Under the pieces are notes generated by a model. That model saw nothing but the letters and a program-made list of their open reading frames with translations. It was not told the DNA's origin and did no database searches. The position numbers and the translations under genes were made by a program. 5,243 nt of DNA from the NCBI GenBank assembly GCA_030681145.1, contig JAUXXK010000041.1:1-5243 (forward strand), in the 5' to 3' direction. Of this stretch, positions 5,105 to 5,243 are shown piece after piece. Position 1 is the first letter of the stretch. Every line of letters begins with the position of its first letter. The stretch is from Methanobacteriaceae archaeon. Lineage in GTDB: Archaea > Methanobacteriota > Methanobacteria > Methanobacteriales > Methanobacteriaceae.

Positions 5105-5243
5105 ATGACTGGCCTATGCACATTAACACAAGTTAAAAACAAATCACGGAAAAGAATCACTGATGACACACTAGACACGGTGATTCAAAATGAAATAACA
5201 AGCTTAACAAATAAATTACAAGATGAATTCACCGACCTGACCA
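5105..5243 (+). CDS. N-terminus of a small protein, possibly a head-tail connector (3' partial)
   Basis: The frame from ATG 5105 stays open to the right edge, giving 46 residues: MTGLCTLTQVKNKSRKRI, then TDDTLDTVIQNEITSLTNKL, then QDEFTDLT. AGGGGG at 5089-5094 is a plausible SD ten bases upstream. The pattern 'TL-QVK ... DDTLDTVIQNEI ... L' resembles the start of the small gp6/gp15-type head-tail connectors, in which one helix after TL-EVK is followed by DD and a second helix. Only the first part is visible, so the call is tentative; a scaffold or other head-assembly protein remains possible. Codons are A/C-ending like the start of the portal gene, unlike the end of the minor head gene. Confidence 0.55.
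   Translation, partial: MTGLCTLTQVKNKSRKRITDDTLDTVIQNEITSLTNKLQDEFTDLT

Overview
The window is a packaging and head-assembly module of a tailed (Caudoviricetes-type) virus or provirus, all on the + strand. It most likely comes from a methanogenic archaeon of the Methanobacteriales or a close relative. That assignment rests on AT-rich DNA, AT-rich TATA-like boxes instead of -35/-10 pairs, an AGGTGAT Shine-Dalgarno (SD) matching the archaeal 16S 3' end, oligo-T tracts between genes, and TTG start use. It is inferred from composition and signals only; no host gene is present.

Layout. Positions 1-134 hold the 3' end of a gene ending in one membrane segment. Positions 164-391 encode a 75-residue cysteine-containing protein of unknown function. 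Positions 392-637 are a non-coding gap with an unusual array of TTAACA-type sites, an inverted repeat against a TATA-like box, and an AT-rich centre. The head module follows: small terminase subunit (638-1153), large terminase subunit (1098-2639), portal (2693-4225), Mu gpF/SPP1 gp7-like minor head protein (4158-5045), and the start of a small protein resembling a head-tail connector (5105 to the right edge).

How the genes work together. TerS would recognise the packaging site on viral DNA and load TerL, whose ATPase and RNase H-like nuclease motifs are all visible. TerL docks on the portal and pumps DNA into the procapsid. The gpF-like protein joins the portal inside the head, and the last gene may help close the portal vertex. 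Two gene pairs overlap (terS/terL by 56 bases, portal/minor head by 68), which suggests translational coupling. The portal gene and the last gene are each preceded by a T-rich gap containing the same 15-base sequence.

The most interesting signal is the non-coding gap before terS. It has nine TTAACA/TGTTAA hexamers in two clusters, several spaced by exactly 10 or 20 bases. This layout would suit a pac/cos site bound by TerS, or an operator controlling the head genes. No wholly new system is visible: the coding part is a standard head module with a few oddities.
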